Below, in pieces: positions 1-11,970 of a DNA stretch of 64,000 nt (position 1 is the first letter of the stretch; every line of letters begins with the position of its first letter). The stretch comes from Liolophura sinensis (Eukaryota; Mollusca; Polyplacophora; Chitonida; Chitonidae). Below the pieces are notes generated by a model that saw nothing but the letters and a program-made list of their open reading frames with translations, did no database searches and was not told the DNA's origin. The translations under genes and the position numbers were made by a program. The stretch covers positions 20,214,001 through 20,278,000 of the forward strand of contig NC_088307.1 in assembly GCF_032854445.1 (NCBI RefSeq), written 5' to 3'.

Positions 1-99
1 ACACTGAGCCCATATACCGTGCAAGCTTTAGTCAACTTCACAATGAAAATTAACACAGTGACTGCTTCCAAAGAAAACGAAAAAGCCAGTTCTTCGTTT

Positions 100-1345
100 C
101 ACCATACAAGATCCTTTATGTAATATTACACCGCTTTGATGGGTATCCAATTTAAGTGTTCGATATTTACATCCTTTGTTCCCCTCACTTCCATTATAGC
201 GATGTAATCTAATACCGCTTTGTTGGGTGTTCAATTTCAGTATTCGACGTTTACGTCCTTTGTTTCATTCCCTTCCATTACAGGGATGTAATGTTTATAC
301 CGCTTTGATGGGTATCCATTTAAGTATTCGACATTTACATCATTTGTTCCCCTCACTTCCATTATAGCGATGTAATCTAATACGGCTTTGTTGGGTTTCA
401 ATTTCAGTATTCGACGTTTACGTCCTTTGTTTCATTCCCTTCCATTACAGGGATGTAATGTTTATACCGCTTTGATGGGTATCCAGTTTAAGTATTCGAC
501 GTTTACGTCCTTTGTTCCTCTCTCTTCCATTACAGGGATGTAATGTTTTGCCGCTTTGATGGGTGTCCATTTAAGTATTCGACATTTACGTCCTTTTTCC
601 TCTCTCTTCCATTACAGGGATGTAATGTTATACCGGTTTGATGGATATCCAATTTAAGTGATCGATATTTACGTCCTTTGTTCCTCTGTCTTCTAATACA
701 GAGGTTGGGAGAGGGGGGGAAGGGAGTTGGCCTCCGTGGCTCAGTAGGTTAGCGCGCTATGATCCGGGCGCCTCTCATCAACGCGGCCGCTGTGAGTCCA
801 GCTCCTGCTGGCTTCCTCTCCGGCCGTAAGTGGGAAGGTCTGCAGCAACCTGCAGATGGTCGTGGGTTTCCCCCGGGCTCTGGTCGGTTTCCACCCACCA
901 TAATGCTAACCGCCGTCGTATAAGTGAAATATTCTTGAGTACGGCGTAAAACACCAATTAGATAAATAAATAAATCTAAGACAGGGATATAATGTTATAC
1001 CGCTTTGATGGGAATCCAGTTTAAGCGATCGATATTTACGATATATGTTTTCTATATCTACATCTTTTGTTCCTCTCTCTTCCATTACAGGGATGTAATG
1101 TTATACCGCTTTGATGGGTGTCCTTTTAAGTATTCGACATTTACGTCCTTTTTCCTCTCTCTTCCATTACAGGGATGTAATGTTTTGCCGCTTTGATGGG
1201 TATTCAATTTAAGTGTTCGACATTTACGTCCTTTGTACCTCTCTCTTCCATTACAGAGATGTAATATTATACCGTTTTGATGGGTGTCCAATTTATGTTT
1301 TCTATATTTACATCTTTTGTTCCTCTCTCTTCCATTACAGGGATC
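100..1345. repeat. 84-bp minisatellite
   Basis: About 13 copies of a roughly 84-bp unit containing TACAGGGATGTAATGTTATA, CCGCTTTGATGGGTATCC, ATTTAAGTATTCGACATTTACG and CCTTTGTTCCTCTCTCTTCC. Interrupted by the SINE at 729-975. Open frames here are repeat read-through. Confidence 0.9.
729..975 (+). mobile_element. Full-length tRNA-headed SINE (reference copy)
   Basis: The head GGCCTCCGTGGCTCAGTAGG carries a pol III A-box-like stretch, and GTGAGTCCAGCTCC near 790 lies at the B-box position. The body includes ATGGTCGTGGGTTTCCCCCG and CCGCCGTCGTATAAGTGAAA, and the tail is AAACACCAATTAGATAAATA repeats. It splits the 84-bp minisatellite. Likely duplicated target TCTAATACAG / TCTAAGACAG. At least 25 copies or pieces of this family lie in the window. 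Confidence 0.85.
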
Positions 1346-1830
1346 CATCGTTATGGAGGATGTGATTTTGTTTTAAAAGAATTAGGTGAGAAAATAAAAA
1401 TCTTTCGGAGTGAACAGTAGTATACAGATTGATTCTCCCGAAACATTAAAGGTTAATCTTCAGTTTCCAAAGGAAAAGACTTCTGCTTAAGAGTGCAATC
1501 TAACAAGTTGAAATGCCTAATAGGTTCTTTGGGCGAAGAGTCTATGGTGCATGCACACTAAATTATGCATTGGCAAAGTACGTACTAAAAGTGCGTGTTT
1601 CATTTTTGTTACAGTTTATAAACGCGTCCTGGTGTTTATTCGCCGCAAAAAGCATGTTCAGAAACTAAACAGATATGTTACTTGGTCTAAACATTGTCAT
1701 ATGTTTACAAAGTAATACTGATGTTTTCAATAAACACAAATACTCATAAATCTCGTAAGCGTTGGTAAAAAAAAAACCCTGTGAACAGATGAAAATGTTA
1801 ACTATAATAAACACACCTCTTTAGTTACTA

Positions 1831-1970
1831 GATCTGGCAGCAACCTGGGGATGGTCGTGGGCTTTCCCCGGGATCTGCGGGATTTCCTCCCACCATAATG
1901 CTGGCCGCAGTCGTATAAGTGAAGTATTCTTGAGTACGGCGTAAAACACCACTCAAGTAAATAAATAAAT
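1831..1970 (+). mobile_element. SINE, head-truncated
   Basis: Body from GGCAGCAACCTGGGGATGGT to AAACACCACTCAAGTAAATA. Confidence 0.8.
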
Positions 1971-3767
1971 CCTTATTTACTAAACAGAAATTTCTCAACA
2001 AAAAGACTGGTGACTGATCCCACATAACAAACGTGATCTGGCATGGCCCTGGAATTCTTGTAAAGAAACATTCATAGTAAAGAAGACTTACAAATCCGTT
2101 ATATTGCATGAGCAAGTCCCTTGCCATGAGCCCTGTAGGGACTAGACTTATTTTTGACAGTTTTTGTTAAGATACCAATAAGAACTGTTTGTTTTATCGG
2201 GGTAGTCAAACATGTGTATTGTGAACCTATAAATTGGTGTCGTGTTTGTTAACCACTGAGATGACATAATTCCGATAATATTATCACACATTGTGTTGTA
2301 CACATACATGTACATTGTACAGCGCCATCTGTTGGTTGGCATATAGATGTAACATATAGTTTCTAACACCAAGTTAGAAAGTTCGACAATCGGAAAATGT
2401 TTGCAATCTATTTAACAGCCCTGTAAACTGGAAACAAGTGGTCTGCAGCAAACATTGCGTGAAACTAAACAATAGAGCATTGATGATTGCTTAATGATTC
2501 CATGGAGACCTCGGGGACAATGTATGTAGGGAAATCAGGGAAAGGTCACCTGACCGAGAGATCTAGCAATTAAAGGGAAAACATTTTTAAAGAATAAAAC
2601 TTTGAAACCATGATGATATTCAGGTTTTTTAAAGGTTTATTGTATTGAATGTTTTTAACGCCTTTTAACAACGATACACTTAACACAATAAATATATAAA
2701 TACATTTACGTAGGGGTCACCATTAACGGTTACTTAGACCTTGACGCTCTTCAGTGTCTGGAGGTAATGTTTTCCGAATTTACCCCATTTACTGCCACAT
2801 TTCAGCTACTTGACCATAAATAACTTCTGAGTAAGTGGCGTATGGTTGGGAACTGACGGTACTCTGGTGCCTATGTTTATGTGTGCTTGTGCCTCCATGG
2901 CCCTGTATACAGGTGCCCCACACGCCTTTGCAAATCTATTAGAGAGATATATTCATATGTATAAAAATGCAAAAATGTTTAAATCAATTTGTGTTGCACT
3001 GTGTTGTTAATTTTCATCACCTTATATAAAACATCCAAAAAATGAACAAAAATGTCTTTTTTATTGGCAGGGTAGCATCCAGTTTGATCTAAATCACAAA
3101 TGGAGGTTAAACATTCCTCGTAACTACTTTTTTGACGGGAATATTTTAACCTCTTTGGTGTATTACAACATTCACTTCTAACTGTTCACGTAAATGCGTA
3201 AATAGTAGCAATTTACACGCCCTCGAGCACCACGGCTTATGCAAAATTAGACCGAAACGATCTGATTTTTTATCCCACCATCTTGAACCAAACTTGACAC
3301 CCAGCCCTTATTTTCGACATTTTCCTTTACTTACAGGAATTCGAGAAATGTTTTGAACCTAGGACTCGAGAAATCGTCGACAGATGAAGCAAAATCCAAA
3401 TCCAACGATTTCATACATGTACATTTCACTAATCCGATTTCTGTTCTAACACACAGTAGCAGAGAAGTACACTGCACAATTCAAAAATTATATCAACATT
3501 TTAAACGTATCTCAGCAACGCACGCATAGGCTTGTAAAACACGTTGTAAAGGAGTTTAGCCTTACCTATGACAACCTATAGGACAGGTATTATATGTCCT
3601 TATATGTACACATAAAGGCCTACGCAAAATTATCATTTGTCTTTTACTCTATCTCCATGTTATTCCCTCATCGTAGAAATTATAACCGTCTTGCAAAACA
3701 ACAATGTGTGTTTGTTGTCTGATCAGCAATCTGTCGGCTCTTGGAGCACAGTTTATTTACTTATTTC

Positions 3768-3953
3768 AAGTCCAGCTCATGAGGTATTCCTCTCCGATCA
3801 TACGTTGGAAGATCTGCTGGCAGCCTGCGAATGGTCGTGAGTTTCCCCCTCTAGGCTCCGGCCGGTTTCCTCCCACTATAATGCTGGCCGACGTCGAATA
3901 AGTGAAATAGTCTGGAGTACGGCGTAAAACACCAACCAAATAAAACAAATAAA
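3768..3953 (+). mobile_element. SINE, head-truncated
   Basis: B-box-side sequence AAGTCCAGCTCATGAGG through to the CGGCGTAAAACACCAACCAA tail. Confidence 0.8.
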
Positions 3954-5376
3954 TATCTACTTATTTATTGATGATTTTACCCCAGAATGAATTATGAATA
4001 GTTCAATTATATGACGGCGGCAGACATAATAATTCAAATTCAATATTCGATCTCTCTCGATAATTACACATATTTTTAATAAGGAATGAACACGAGAGGT
4101 GTAGAGAACACTGAGCTTTGGTGCAGGCTGTGAACCATTTTGGATCGTGCTGGAATACTGCCCTTGGAGATTAAAATGGTAATTTTAACGCTCTGTGAGC
4201 TTTTTTTGTTTTTATCCTCAAAAATGATACTTTGTTGAATGTATCAATTTGACGGCGTGGACTCTCCCTCCCAAAAAGAAGATACGATATATGTATTTAC
4301 ACCTAATGATTCTTCGTCGTCATATAACTGATAAACTGTTAAGTACGACATGAAACTCGGGGCATACATACACACGCTGATTGGTATTTAGTGCCGTAAT
4401 CAAGAATGTTGCACGTATATCACCGTGGTGTGGGGCATGTAGGCGCAGTGTACCAAAATACCATCAAAAGTAGACCATCGACCTTCACCAGTTGCCGGAC
4501 ACACCTTCTGATTTAAAGCCAGAGCCGAGACAGCGCAACCTTAATTTCATACGTGAACTTATCAGTCAAGGGCCTTCTAGTTGCAGCACTTGATCTATTC
4601 GAGACAGCCAAGCCTCCGTAGATGTATGTATTTTAATGTGAAAATTTTGATTAATTAACTTTAAACATGATAGGAGATAAGCATCAACGACTCCGACACC
4701 GACAGATGAAAGAGAACAAATAAAAAACAACAAAAAAAAAAACACATGACTTTCCATGGGCATCTTATACATGCTACAGCCGCAGGGTAAGAGATGTTCG
4801 GACAACCTTGACGTCTTCATTGTGTGGATGTGTTTTAAAAAGTTATAAAAGACACTGAATAAAAATATCTGTACCACAAATGTTTTAAAATTGTATACAC
4901 CGCTTGTGGATAAAGACTTCTTATATACTACCTGCATCATAATTGATATCTGGAAATGTTTTGTGTGTTTAAGGTATATAAAAAAGGCAAGGAATTCTTT
5001 AATGTCAAGGTCGAATCGTATTGTGTTGTGTGGAACAAGGGGCGCTAAGGACCCTGTTTCATGCGTTTAAATAGGCAGTGAAGTACAACAATTGTCTTTG
5101 TCTGTATATCTTAGGGTTAAACAATGCTCAAATATTACCTACAGCATCACTAATGTCTGGAAATATTTTTGTGTATCTAGGATGTAAAAAAAAAATTACT
5201 GAATACTTTATGTCAAGGTGTAATCAGACCTTGCACGGTGTTTGCTAAAATACAACAGAATCCGAAATACATTACACTTTTCATATTCAGTCCATGATTA
5301 TATGGTTCAAACAACACTTCCGTGAATCTCACTTTTCGCGTCATACCGCTGTCATCATTAAGGATGGTTTATTTAT

Positions 5377-5527
5377 TTAGTTTTTATTTATCTGTTGAAT
5401 GGAGTTTTACGCCATACTCAAGAATATTTCACTTGTAAGACTGCAGTCAGCATTATTGTGGGAGGAACACGTGCAGACTCCAGGGGAGACCCACGGCCAC
5501 GCTCAAGTTCTTGCCAGACCTTCACAC
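5377..5527 (-). mobile_element. SINE, diverged
   Basis: Tail and body (TTTTACGCCATACTCAAGAA, CAGCATTATTGTGGGAGGAA); head missing. Confidence 0.75.
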
Positions 5528-6312
5528 ATTAAGCTCTTTTCCAATTTACATGTCGAATATTTACTTTTAATGCAGTAACATTATAATTTTAAATATGTGT
5601 TAAAATCAATGAAAAAAAAAACTGAATAATTTTGTAAATTCGTTTGGTTGTTGGCTGACATTATTTTGATGACTATTCGCAATGTTAATGTGTATCAAAT
5701 CCCTAATTAACAGTACAGTCACGTAACCGAAGGTTGTTTTTTATTTGTTACTTTGTTAGATAACGTCATTTCCTCTCAGGGTTTATTGTGAATATGTGAA
5801 TACAACGAGCATTGATCCAGAATTATTTTTTATTAGAAAACCATGTAATTTACATGTAGTTTTGACATCTAGAGAGGGCAGGGATTTAAAAGATGTTAAT
5901 CCTGATAAAAAAACTATGAAAAATCCCACGGTGAGTTTGCAGGTGTCAGAAGAAGCTCACTGCTTTGTGGGGTTGGTATAAATTATACACTGCTCTGCTT
6001 TGATCCAATCTGGCGGGTAAGAAGCTTCACTTCTCTAACGCATATACGATATACTAGTATTTGAGTCTACAAGGGTTGTTATCTCAGTGTTTTTATACCC
6101 AACGAAGATGTTTTGTATTGCTATATTATTATTTTTATTTCGATAAGCTTTTGACAAAGTATTGAATAGTATTTTTTACATGTAAGATTTTCTCAGCGCG
6201 CTGTGTTCGACGGCCTCCATACAAAGCTGACTGCCTTCATAAAGATAAATATTATTCCGTGAGTACGGCATTTACAAAGGTAACATATCATTAAATGTAG
6301 TTTGTAAGTAGA

Positions 6313-6471
6313 TTATTTATTTATTAATTTGATTGGTGTTTTACGCCGTACTCAGACTATTTGACTTATTCCACGGCGGCCAGCATTATGGTGGGAGGAA
6401 AGCGGGCAGAGCTCGGAGGAAACCCACGATGATCCGCAGGTTGGTGGCAGACATTCCCATGTACGGTGTAA
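6313..6471 (-). mobile_element. SINE just upstream of the SnoaL-like signal exon
   Basis: Tail and body from TTATTTATTTATTAATTTGA to CCCATGTACGGTG in minus orientation; head missing. Confidence 0.8.
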
Positions 6472-6504
6472 GTAAGTTATTGTTCCTCTGATTTCACAGG
6501 AAAT

Positions 6505-6577
6505 ATGAAGATTCCGATGGTGCTGGCGGCGTTTTTCCTGATATGTACAAAGGGACATGTGTATAGCAGAAAAGAAG
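6505..6577 (+). CDS. SnoaL-like gene exon 1: signal peptide
   Basis: An acceptor TTTCACAG lies a few bases before ATG. The frame gives MKIPMVLAAFFLICTKGHVY, then SRKE, and ends in phase 1 at a weak donor G|gttagc. The hydrophobic core MVLAAFFLIC is a typical secretory signal. A SINE copy ends about 30 bp upstream. Confidence 0.65.
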
Positions 6578-9500
6578 GTTAGCACGTATAGTCAAATGCA
6601 ACATATACAAACACCCAGCCACAATACAGCTACCACTACTTATACGAGCTCTGCAGTTTGCCACAATAGTTTGGTCGTGCAGGGTCCATGGAGGCTGAAT
6701 TACCGCAGACATAAACTTAGTGATTGTGAAAAGGATGTTCCCCACTCTGTCACGGTTCAAACCCTCGGGATAACCGGGTCTCAGATGATCTTATAGGGTA
6801 TGTAAAAGGTACTATTAAACGAGGAGTGTGATTTTAAGGAAAATGAAGAAAAATATGCCCGAAAAAATTAGAATCAGAATTTTTTTCATACATGATATAT
6901 ATCTTATATTTTCGAATATCAGCTCTATGCTATGCATATTACGTGTCAGTTGATGGGAATATTTAGAAATGACGTCATCGAAGAGCATGCCAGGAAGCGA
7001 TACAAGCTTAGTGTTTCTCCCCAACAAAGTTGTTTTGACAACCGAAGAAGAAAGTTGAGAAGCTTTTATGAACCTTCATATGTTAGGCTACCTTCAAATG
7101 TTAGGTCCTAAATTTCAAATTCAGAAACAAGAGCCAAGCATTTCATGTGTCCTTAAACTAATCCAAAGTGTGGATGTGACAGAGCCTTATATGACCCAGA
7201 GGCCTCTCACTAAGGCGGTCGCTTTGAGTTCATGTCCAACTCATGATTGCTTCCTCTCATATGTCGGAAGGTCTTTCAGCAACCTGCGTACGGTATGCCC
7301 GGTTTCTTCCCACTACAATGCGTATGAGGGAACTATTCTTGAATAGGCCTACGACGTAAAACACCAATTAAAATAAGAAATAAAGCAATTAATTATAATA
7401 GATTATATCTTGTGTACAGGAATATTATTTTCCCAAACACGTACGTAATTAATCATACACTTGATTAAATAGATTAAATCGTATACCTCTCGTGGACACG
7501 GTTGATTTAAGATGTACCGTGAGACTACCACAAATCCCATTATGCCTCAATGGATATGTAAAAATATGTCACATATCACTTAATAATTTTTACCTCCCAC
7601 ACCAGTATCTATAAAAAAGTTATCAAAAGGCTTATGGGGTAAAGTGAATCAATGTTAAGGTTTTGAACAGAATCATGGCAAATTTACCCAGAAATAATGA
7701 CTGAAATATATTACAATGTGAACAATAAGATTTTCCGATATCACTAGAACTTTTATTTGTTTATTTGATTCGTGTTTTACACCATACGCAAGAATATTTC
7801 ACTTATATGAAATCGGGCACAGTCCAGTAGAAACCGACGACACGAACTTTTTAAGAACACTGCGTACAGTCTGCGTACAACGCTCTTCAGCCGTGTTGAA
7901 ATTAGCACTCCGTCGCCGGCTGTGACCTTTGGAGTTTTGAGGCTGGAGTTTCTTTCTACTGCTAACAAACTGCAACATTTCAGTTTCCCTTGAAAGTTGA
8001 AATATTGAATTTCTTCAATATTCTGACGTAACTAAGGTTATATTTTTGAGTTTATTTAGGTGCCTCCATCTCTCTTCCTAAGTAACTCAGATAATATTAT
8101 TTCTGATTTGTTCTTTTAAAGGAAATCGTAAGATATATTACCAATGGATTGTAATTCAGTGCTCAGTGGCCTAAGAACGTTAAAGGCGTTTTGGAATGCA
8201 TATAAACCGTAGTGGTTCGCATCAGTGTCAAGCTGAGCATCAGACTACTACAGTGTGATACCTGTAGGCCTATTTGTGTATATCACGTTAACGCAGCTTC
8301 CCTGGCTAGATACTAAAACGTTTACTCGATACATCAATCTGACCCTTGATCAGTGACGTCAAGTGTTTGAGTTGAGATCTCTATTTCGCCTAGGGCTTCA
8401 AGTCAGATATGTATCCAGGTACCTGCAAAGGTCGGTGGTTTATCCCCACTCATTTCTTTTTCCAGCTTTAAACGAAGTGATAGTGCCCCTAGCTCTGTGT
8501 TACAATGCTGACCATGAGAGTTTCAGCTATTTTTAAGTACCGGCTTAAAATTACTCAATCGGAAGACAGACGTATGGCAAGACGTGCTGATATTGTATTA
8601 CTTAATGATTATGTATCACGAAACAAGGTTAACTGGATATCAAAGTTACATGATTTGTTACATTCTCTTGGACTTAGTCATGCATGTTACGCCGAGTCGG
8701 TAGGTAACGTTAAAGTCTTCATGTCACTTGTAATGCAGTGTGTAATTGATATATTTATACAAGATTGGCAGGGATGACTCTCATATATAAGTAAAGGATA
8801 CTTCTGTATGGAATTATGTACCTTCTGTCTACTTAAACATTATCGCGATACAAAAGTTTAGGGCGGCAATGGCCATGTTAAGAACTTCTTCCCATAGACT
8901 ATTAATCGAAACTGGGAGGTAGCACATATCTAACAAACTTTCTGTTGAAGAAGGAAAACGTAGTACTTGTAATATTGTTGAAGATGAATATCATTTCGTA
9001 CTTGTTTGCTCATTGTATTAAATTATAGAGAGAAATACATTTCCCAGTGTTATACTGTTAATCCAGATAGAAGAAAATTTTTGGAACTGTTGACTAATGT
9101 ACAGTTATTATGAAGCTTCGCACTGTTTTTTGAAACATCTTTTAGATTAATGGAGTCTTTCAGTCGTGTATTAGCTTACATGCAGCATCACATGCTTATT
9201 GGCAGTTGTCTATACAGGTTATAAATGTTGATGTCTCCTGTCCATCGTCACAAAGTGATAAGTTATATGTTTGTATGCTCATGAGCCATGGGCCCCATGC
9301 AATAATAAACTATGTTATATATGTCTCTTTTGTTTGTAGCTGCTGTGGACAAAATTAAACGGGCGTACGCCGCCTGGAATGAGGCCGTTCGAACTAAAGA
9401 TGTGGAAGCTTTCACCGCCCTGAACACAGACGACATTGTCTACCTTCCCCCAGACGCGAAGCCTTTATCTGGGAAAAAAGGCGAGAATTATTTCATTGAC

Positions 9501-11207
9501 TTTTTTGTTTCTGCCCAGCAGCGCTTTACAGCCTTTAAGGTCAGACGCTAGACCATCTTAAAGACCAATTTGCTTCTCTCCTACATGGTGGACTAGCTTG
9601 TTCATCATTGTTGAATACTTTTTTCCGTAAATGCACCAGATTATTCGAAATTACGGCAGAGCTCAGCCTTTGCTACTATTCTCTTCCTACGTATGGAAAT
9701 ATTTTCTCCCGTACAAACAGACTTATAAATCTACGCGTCGAAACAACATTCGTATTCGAGCGATCCACCAAAATGGACGTTCCAGGTCAATAATCACAAG
9801 ACCAAAAAAATAAGAAACCGGAGTAACAGCTAAGTAGCAGTCAACAGTTTTCAATAATGTTCGAAAGGCAGAAGTTATGTTCTAGGCGAATGAGTGAAAT
9901 TAGTATTCAAACCGTGAATAACTGTACATACATTAAGGTATTTTGTTTTTCAATTGTGAATTCTCTGGCCGTATTTGGGAAGGTCTGCCAACAACCTGCT
10001 GATGGTAGTGCCGCCGTCGTATAAGTGAAATATTGTTGAGTAGGGCGTAAAACACCAATCAAATAAATAAATAAATAAATCATTTGTGAACGGATGTATT
10101 TTATATTTCCAGCTGTTCGGAGGCGCACTTCCAAAGCCTTTCGCACAAGTTCGAATCCGAGTGTCTTAACATTCGAGGGAATAGCCCTGGAATGTGGCGA
10201 TAGCTTTGTAGTCCAACATACCGGCAGGCAAACGGCAGCCGACGGAAGAGTCCTCACGACAAGGTGAGTTGCAAGTTAAGGCATAGTTCCTGTCTCTGGT
10301 ATCCAAACAAAGCAACAAAACATTAGAGAGTCAGGCCGAGTAAGACAGTGGAACGTCAGTAAGCCAGGCCAAGAGAACATTAGAGAGCTAAGCCACTTAT
10401 GTCAGCAGAACACTAGAGAGCCAAGCAGAGTATATCAGGTGTCACGGTGGTCACGTGGTTCAAGCTTTTCGTGTAATATGATTTTTCCGTTACTGCGTTG
10501 CCTTTTATTTTCCACTGACCCTTAGCTTAATGCAGTATATTGTCCTATAATCTTATTTGATTAGCACATTTTTAATTTATGGAAATTTCAATGCACGGCT
10601 TCCTTTTTGGAAGAGCATATATATATTAATTCACTTTGATATCTCTTTTTATATACGAATATATGTGTGTATGTATGCTTGATATTTTACATCGTACTTT
10701 ACAATTTTTCAATCATTTTTCGTCGGGGGAGCAATTATACTTTGCTTTTTTTTTTTTTTAGCAGGGCGGGCCCATACCGCCAAGGTACGGCCGCCAATGA
10801 AACATTATGTTGAAGACACCATATATGATACCTTGCCCATTCACGTTATACTAAAACCGGGCAAGTTTCCCTTCTCTAACCTTTCAGTTCTAAGCACCAT
10901 GTGAAGCAGAAACAACTTTTTAAGGTTTTTGGCATGGTCCAACTCCAGGCCTTTGCAATCCATGTAAATATTGGTGTGTACATTTAGGGATCATACTTAC
11001 ATAACACATTGTCCTGTCTTTTCCAGTGGTGTGCGTATCATGACCATAGAAAACGGAGTAGCGAAGGTAAAGCTGTCGATCTATAACAGAGATTCCCCAA
11101 AGGAAGAGCCCACAAAACAACCCAGTCAACCAGTCTACCCGTACAACAACTACTACTACCGGGGCTACAGTAATTATTACAACTCCCCGGGCCATCGCCG
11201 TTACTGA
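6505..11207 (+). CDS. Secreted SnoaL/DUF4440-like (NTF2-fold) protein, four exons (span)
   Basis: The exon model is 6505-6577, 9340-9539, 10113-10263 and 11027-11207. Exon 1 gives a signal peptide. Exons 2-4 give a single NTF2-like domain of the SnoaL/DUF4440 kind, recognised by the W-N-x-A-V-x-x-K-D helix, the DDIVYLPPDA-PLSGKKG segment, the ECGDSFVVQHTGRQTAADGR strand pair and the closing IYNRDSP. The C-terminus is a tail rich in Tyr, Asn and Pro. Family members are small-molecule-binding or isomerase-like domains; the ligand here is unknown. Exon 2 ends in phase 0, but exon 3 is open in the domain frame only if entered in phase 1, so the model is one base out at that junction. This could be a sequence error, a polymorphic frameshift or a missed micro-exon. 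An acceptor just before the ATG implies an upstream non-coding exon. Confidence 0.66.
7199..7372 (+). mobile_element. SINE, worn
   Basis: GAGGCCTCTCACTAAGGCGG through GACGTAAAACACCAATTAAA with many substitutions; intron 1 of the SnoaL-like gene. Confidence 0.75.
7752..7820 (-). mobile_element. SINE tail fragment
   Basis: TTTATTTGATTCGTGTTTTACACC through CACTTATATGAAATCGGGCA, minus orientation. Confidence 0.7.
8500..9180 (+). mobile_element. LINE 3-prime relic (C-terminal region)
   Basis: One open stretch at 8505-8774 includes NWISKLHDLLHSLGLSHACY and FIQDWQG, and a later frame has EDEYHFVLVCSLY. I recognise this arrangement (W..K..L...G, Q.W, then E.EYHFLL.C..Y) from C-termini of non-LTR retrotransposon polyproteins in molluscs and cnidarians. 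Stops and frameshifts break it. It lies in intron 1 of the SnoaL-like gene. Confidence 0.5.
9340..9539 (+). CDS. SnoaL-like gene exon 2: N-terminal half of the domain
   Basis: Acceptor TTTGTTTGTAG, phase 1 entry matching exon 1, 66 full codons, donor AAG|gtcaga in phase 0. It begins AVDKIKRAYAAWNEAVRTKD and contains the LPPDAKPLSGKKG motif typical of DUF4440 proteins. It is GC-richer than the surroundings, as expected of real coding sequence here. Confidence 0.78.
9967..10079 (+). mobile_element. SINE with internal deletion
   Basis: GGCCGTATTTGGGAAGGTCT through GCCGTCGTATAAGTGAAATA and a tail of five AAAT units. It ends about 35 bp before exon 3 of the SnoaL-like gene. Confidence 0.8.
10113..10263 (+). 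CDS. SnoaL-like gene exon 3: middle of the domain
   Basis: Acceptor ATATTTCCAG, donor ACAAG|gtgagt leaving phase 2. The domain frame (VLTFEGIALECGDSFVVQHT, then GRQTAADGRVLTT) is open throughout but requires phase 1 entry. Entering in phase 0 from exon 2 meets TAA after 18 codons. Confidence 0.68.
10676..10800 (-). mobile_element. Fragment of the second SINE family
   Basis: CTTGATATTTTACATCGTAC, CAATTTTTCAATCATTTTTC and GCAGGGCGGG match the 24915 element loosely. Confidence 0.45.
11027..11207 (+). CDS. SnoaL-like gene exon 4: domain end and Tyr-rich tail
   Basis: Acceptor CTTTTCCAG, phase 2 entry matching exon 3, 60 residues to TGA. It starts SGVRIMTIENGVAKVKLSIY, then NRDSP closes the domain. 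The rest (QPSQPVYPYNNYYYRGYSNY and on to HRRY) is low complexity, rich in Tyr, Asn and Pro, and resembles tails of extracellular-matrix or adhesive proteins; that comparison is only inference. Confidence 0.75.
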
Positions 11208-11534
11208 TACAATCAACAAGAACCAAGGCTTGACCTATACGACCTTTAGTTACAAGTTGTAACTTCTATCTTTAAACTACAATTAGTTTACCTATTCTAG
11301 TTTGAAGTTGCAAGTTACAAGTTGAATTTGTAACTTCTAACTAAAAGTTTCTATTAATCGATTGAAACTTCTGACCACGCTTTATACAGACAGTGCTCTG
11401 TACTCTTAAATTCTACCGCTTTTAATGCAGTGGCACCATCTGCTTAATGTTGTATTCTTGTTGTTGTATAGCATATTACTGTTCAAAATATTCCTTAAAA
11501 TATACGTCGAAGTCAAAGAAAAACACGAACATGA

Positions 11535-11970
11535 AGCATATGTCATATGAAAGCCCATTAAACACTGCTGGTAAAAGTAGTTCGATTCATTTATGTTTTT
11601 TTATTATTTTTTTTTCGACCTATTAAATCGAATTTCAAACTTTGGATTCTGCATTAGCCCTGTCCCGCCATACTGAAAACAGTGACGTCATATCCGGTTT
11701 TCACAACTTGATACAAACAGACCGATAGATTTCATCATTCGAAATGCATATACACATAAAAATATGTAGACATTCACCAAATCGATCTTGAAGCGAACTA
11801 CATTAAGCAAAAATAAAGATTTGACGTCACTGATATCCGCTGGGTCCCGACAGACCATGGTAGAATCCGGTATTTTGGAAGAATATTTCTCGGTTAGATT
11901 AATTGTACCGAAGTAAATCGAATTACCTTTTTGAACAGTGTTTAATGATGCTTCATCTGATAATGTTCTC
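11535..11970 (+). mobile_element. MITE-like element with terminal inverted repeats
   Basis: The left end has CATTAAACACTG followed by a GTTCGATTCATTTA stretch. The right end is its near reverse complement (TCGAATTACCTTTTTGAACAGTGTTTAATG), giving arms of about 37 bp that extend outward through ATGAAGCAT/ATGCTTCAT. The interior contains TGACGTCATATCCGG. A related copy lies at 43712-44062. Non-coding. Confidence 0.65.

Larger units (their letters stand above)
1350..6300. other. Mostly featureless non-coding stretch
   Basis: Apart from the SINE copies listed, I see no coding exon, RNA gene or ordered repeat. All open frames are short and without recognisable motifs. Confidence 0.5.

Noticed and set aside
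729-800. Possible tRNA gene at the SINE head
   Set aside because: The head is shared by many dispersed copies with the same body and tail, so it is a tRNA-derived SINE promoter.
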